A DNA stretch of 64,000 bases from Bacillota bacterium (GTDB lineage Bacteria > Bacillota > Clostridia > Acetivibrionales > DTU013). Below, piece after piece: positions 61,045 to 64,000 of this stretch; the first letter of the stretch is position 1, and the number at the start of each line of letters is the position of its first letter. The notes beneath the pieces were generated by a model, which made no database searches, had not been told where the DNA came from, and saw only the letters and a list, made by a program, of their open reading frames with translations. The stretch lies in contig JAEZMD010000026.1 of assembly GCA_023435745.1 (NCBI GenBank), positions 62,001-126,000 of the forward strand. The letters run 5' to 3'. The position numbers were made by a program, and so were the translations under genes.

Positions 61045-61088
61045 TTGGGGGCTGGTCGATGACTGCGTTATCTGCCCGCCCATGCATT
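61045..61088 (+). repeat. Dispersed hairpin element, copy D, after the LexA-like gene
   Basis: Read on the plus strand: GGGCTGGTCG, inner stem ATGAC-TGC-GTTAT (one G-T pair), CTGCCCGCCCATGCA. It begins 33 bases after the stop, in the sense direction of the gene. Confidence 0.7.
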
Positions 61089-61145
61089 CTTGGCATCGAG
61101 CCCCTTCGATTTTAGCCGGATTTGCTGCGCAAACGGTTTTAAACG

Positions 61146-61180
61146 CAAATTAGCCCGGTGCATTGCACCGAGCTAATTTG
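61146..61180. terminator. Long palindrome between convergent lexA-like and oppA genes
   Basis: CAAATTAGC, one mismatch, CGGTGCA, T, TGCACCG, then GCTAATTTG. A 16-bp stem with a minimal loop. It lies 40 bases after the oppA stop and could end both transcripts, though T-runs are short. Confidence 0.55.
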
Positions 61181-61219
61181 ACATAACATTTATTTAACTG
61201 TCCGTGCTGATGACATCGG

Positions 61220-62863
61220 CTACTTTGCTGTGGTTGCGTACATGAAGTACTTGTAACCCAGCGGCGAGGACCAGAATCCTTCTATTTTCTGATTGAGCAG
61301 ATACAGGTCGACATAATAGTAGATCGGGCAAAGCATGCTTTCTTCGAAAATGATATCTTCTGCTTCATGCATCAGCTTGAAGCGTTCTGTCTGATCTGAA
61401 GACTTCTTTATTTTCGAGATCAGTTCGTCATATTTTGTGTTGCTCCACTGTGCGTCGTTGTTACCGCCGCCCGTGATCCACATGTCAAGCATTGATATTG
61501 GATCGTTATAGTCACTGAGCCATCCGTTGCGTGCAACAAAGTATTCGCCGTTTTTACGCGTTTTCAGGAACGTATTCCACTCCTGCGAAACAAGGCTGAT
61601 GTTTACGCCGATCTTTCTCCACATGTCCTGTAACGCCTCGCCAATAGCTTGATGGCCTGTGCCCTCATTATACAGGTATTCAATGTTCGGAAGGCCCTTA
61701 CCATCCGGGTATCCCGCTTCGGCGAGCAGTTTTTTGGCTTCAGCCAGATTTGCTTCGTTTGCCTCTGCAGTCGGATCAAAATAGTCCCCGCCAATCTCGC
61801 GGAATTCTTTAGTCGGATCGGCATCCGAAAGTCCCGTGGAAACAAATGCGCCCGCGGGCTCCTGGCCGGACTTGCCTATATTCTTCACGATAAAATCACG
61901 GTCTACTGCAAGTATCAGCGCTCTACGGACAAGCGGATTGTCCAGCGGAGCCTTCTTTACATTAAAGGAAACATAATATGTTCCCAATTGACCCTCCAGA
62001 TTGAATTCCGGCTTATCTCTCCAGGCATCGATTTCGTCCTGCGGCATTTGATCTGCAAAAAGTATCTCCTCGCTTTTAAATGCATTCAGGATCGCAACAT
62101 CGTCCTCCATCAACACAAATTTGAGTTTATTCGTACCCAGGTTTGCATAATCCCAATAGTTTTCATTTTTCTCATACATCATATGGGAACCGGGAACCCA
62201 TTCAGTCATCTTATACGGGCCATTGCCTATATAGGTTTTAGGATCAACTGCCCAGGAATCGCCATTGGCCTCGATCAGGTCCTGGCGTACAGGGGAAAAT
62301 GTCGGGAATGCGGTTATCTCCAGAAAATATGGCACTGCATTCTTTAAGGTGACAACCAATGTCTTTTCATCGGGAGCTGAGACATTCAGTTTACCTGTTT
62401 CATAACCATCTATGATTTCATACATGTATGCATAGTCTGCAGCCGTATCGGGCGAAATTGCACGGTTCCATGAATAAACAAAATCATTTGCCGTTAATGC
62501 TTTGCCATCACTCCATTTAAGGTTGTCACGAAGGTGGAATGTGTATACTGTACCATCCTCGCTGACATCATAGCTTTTTGCCTGACCGGGAATCGGCGTA
62601 CCGTTCTTATCCAGTGTCATGAGGCCTTCAAAGCCGTGGATAATCAAGGTTGCACCATCAACGGCAGAGTTGAGAGCCGGATCGATAGTATCGGGATTCG
62701 GCCCGACGCATACTGTCAGCATGTCGGCTACTTCGGTCTGTGTTGCCGGCTGTGTTGTTTCTGTGGTCTGCGCCTGTTGTGTTCCATCCTGTCTTGCACA
62801 GGCAGTAAAGAGCAGGCTGACTGCTAAGAGTAATGATACTGCAAGTGCTGCTTTTCTTTTCAT
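61220..62863 (-). CDS. oppA: Oligopeptide ABC transporter, substrate-binding lipoprotein
   Basis: 547 residues. Signal peptide with lipobox LLFTAC (Cys about 22), a Thr/Gln-rich linker, then the SBP family 5 fold: NPDTIDPALNSAVDGATLIIHGFEGL, TFHLRDNLKWSDGKALTANDFVYSW, GNGPYKMTEW and FNVKKAPLDNPLVRRAL. It captures peptides outside the cell for uptake. The ATP-binding subunit gene lies 161 bases upstream on the same strand; permeases must lie right of the window. Confidence 0.95.
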   Translation of the reverse strand: MKRKAALAVSLLLAVSLLFTACARQDGTQQAQTTETTQPATQTEVADMLTVCVGPNPDTIDPALNSAVDGATLIIHGFEGLMTLDKNGTPIPGQAKSYDVSEDGTVYTFHLRDNLKWSDGKALTANDFVYSWNRAISPDTAADYAYMYEIIDGYETGKLNVSAPDEKTLVVTLKNAVPYFLEITAFPTFSPVRQDLIEANGDSWAVDPKTYIGNGPYKMTEWVPGSHMMYEKNENYWDYANLGTNKLKFVLMEDDVAILNAFKSEEILFADQMPQDEIDAWRDKPEFNLEGQLGTYYVSFNVKKAPLDNPLVRRALILAVDRDFIVKNIGKSGQEPAGAFVSTGLSDADPTKEFREIGGDYFDPTAEANEANLAEAKKLLAEAGYPDGKGLPNIEYLYNEGTGHQAIGEALQDMWRKIGVNISLVSQEWNTFLKTRKNGEYFVARNGWLSDYNDPISMLDMWITGGGNNDAQWSNTKYDELISKIKKSSDQTERFKLMHEAEDIIFEESMLCPIYYYVDLYLLNQKIEGFWSSPLGYKYFMYATTAK

Positions 62864-63023
62864 AAAAAATCCTCCCTGGTATAGTCAGTACATATGTACT
62901 GCATTTATTAAAATGCCGCCATTTCACGAATTTACATGCAACAGCTCGCCCATTCCATATAGTCTCCCTGAATGGCAGCATTTCATACGGATTTATTACA
63001 TCCAGATTTATGTTATTTTATAG

Positions 63024-63992
63024 TCAATTGATTTTGTCAACATGATGGCATGCGACATAATGCCCCTGCGAAGCCTCCCTGAACTCCGGCTCCTTCTGAG
63101 CACAGAGCTCAGTCGCATAACGGCAGCGCGTCCTAAAGCGGCAGCCTGAAGGCGGGTTCAACGGACTGGGTACATCTCCCTCCAGAACGATACGTTTCTT
63201 TTCCCGGCTTGCCTTCGGGTCGGGAATCGGAATAGCTGAAATCAGGGACTTTGTATACGGGTGCAGATTGTGAAATGTCAATTCATAGCTGTCCGCAAGT
63301 TCAACCAGCTTGCCCAGATACATGACTCCGATTCGGTTGCTGATGTGTTTCACTACATTAAGATCGTGGGCAATAAACAAATAAGTCAGTCCAAGCTCCT
63401 GCTGCAGCTCTTCAAACATATTTACCACCTGCGCCTGTATGGAGACATCCAATGCGGAAATCGGCTCATCACAAACGATAAATTCAGGATCCACGGCCAA
63501 TGCACGAGCTATTCCGATACGCTGGCGCTGTCCGCCTGAAAATTCGTGGGGGTAACGGTTTGCATGCTCGCTGTTCAGACCGACCCTGCGGAGCATACTG
63601 TGTATTTTTTCTTTCCTCTCTTCTCTGCCCGAGGACAGCTTATGGATGTCGATCGCTTCCCCAACAATATCACCGACTGTCATGCGTGGGTCGAGGCTGG
63701 CGTAGGGGTCCTGGAAAACAATCTGCATCCTGCGCCTGTATGGCAGCATATCCGCCCTTGTTATGTCAACACCGTCATAGAGGATCTGCCCGGCCGTCGG
63801 CTCATAGAGCCTGAGCAGAGTACGACCGGTGGTGGTCTTTCCGCAGCCGCTCTCCCCAACAAGGCCTAAGGTTTCGCCTTTTTCTATATAAAAACTGACA
63901 TCATCTACCGCTTTGACATACTTACGTTTAAAAACACTTCCGCCTGAGCGAAAATATTGCTTAAGATTCTTTACTTCGACCAGTTTACTCAT
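63024..63992 (-). CDS. oppF: Oligopeptide ABC transporter, ATP-binding protein OppF
   Basis: 322 residues. Walker A LVGESGCGKTTTGR, Q-loop VFQDPYASLDPRMTV, signature FSGGQRQRIGIARAL, Walker B EFIVCDEPISALD, H-loop FIAHDLNVV, and the oligopeptide C-terminal domain with four Cys (CRFRTRCRYATELC ... YVACHHV), which in relatives binds an Fe-S cluster. The ATG at 63992 is eight bases from the window end, with GGGAAAAC upstream. Drives peptide import with OppA. Confidence 0.96.
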   Translation of the reverse strand: MSKLVEVKNLKQYFRSGGSVFKRKYVKAVDDVSFYIEKGETLGLVGESGCGKTTTGRTLLRLYEPTAGQILYDGVDITRADMLPYRRRMQIVFQDPYASLDPRMTVGDIVGEAIDIHKLSSGREERKEKIHSMLRRVGLNSEHANRYPHEFSGGQRQRIGIARALAVDPEFIVCDEPISALDVSIQAQVVNMFEELQQELGLTYLFIAHDLNVVKHISNRIGVMYLGKLVELADSYELTFHNLHPYTKSLISAIPIPDPKASREKKRIVLEGDVPSPLNPPSGCRFRTRCRYATELCAQKEPEFREASQGHYVACHHVDKIN

Positions 63993-64000
63993 GTTTTCCC

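Noticed and set aside
62941..62957. Possible fifth copy of the dispersed hairpin element
   Set aside because: Only a CAGCTCGCCCATTCC match to one flank; no partner flank or inner stem.

Overview
The window looks like chromosome from a spore-forming, low-to-middle GC anaerobe of the class Clostridia (Bacillota). The evidence is spmA/spmB, an AbrB/SpoVT regulator with Spo0A-type boxes, clostridial-style ribosome binding sites (GGAGG) with many GTG/TTG starts, GTP-type PEP carboxykinase, a clostridial two-cluster ferredoxin, and a B. subtilis-like housekeeping gene order (decarboxylase-tmk-darA-yaaR-holB-ricT-yabB-rsmI-abrB, and metG-tatD-yabE-ksgA). I saw no rRNA, tRNA or CRISPR array.

Layout. 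1-450: start of a sugar-type ABC permease, cut by the window edge. 664-8252 (minus): a chemosensory cluster cheR-cheB-cheA-cheW-mcp, with a GGDEF remnant after mcp and a tyrosine recombinase on the opposite strand between cheB and cheA. 8265-19501: yebC, a histidine kinase, CoA-binding protein, yigZ, a Nudix-like protein, a REC plus degenerate GGDEF protein, a restriction-modification remnant, dUTPase, a U32 peptidase, zapA, and a flotillin/NfeD pair. 19637-26022: an unrecognised repeat-bearing protein, pckA, a GH27 glycosidase and an unknown protein. 25135-31628 (minus): ksgA, yabE, tatD and metG. 31692-41669: an accessory stretch with a duplicated kelch gene end, an AT-rich lipoprotein, an intact IS4-like element, a kelch lipoprotein, a two-component system, ytpB, spmAB and abrB. 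42421-50267 (minus): the rsmI-to-coaX block. 50290-54777: a low-complexity protein, amidohydrolase, birA, a conserved unknown and an iron alcohol dehydrogenase. 55319-60110 (minus): a cyanophycin operon (iadA-cphB-cphA) divergent from a LexA-like regulator that has lost its self-cleavage residues. 61220-63992 (minus): an oligopeptide ABC transporter.

Points that most deserve a second look. (1) A dispersed hairpin element, four near-full copies, whose inner stem changes sequence but keeps pairing; one copy is read through in frame inside dUTPase. (2) An NfeD-like partner of flotillin whose real start appears to be a CTG codon, adding a membrane segment and a strikingly His/Asp-rich loop. (3) A LexA-like protein without the Ser-Lys dyad, sharing a promoter region and an 18-bp palindrome with the cyanophycin operon. 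(4) Decay and rearrangement around the IS and kelch genes. (5) Spo0A-box-like sites at the abrB start site.
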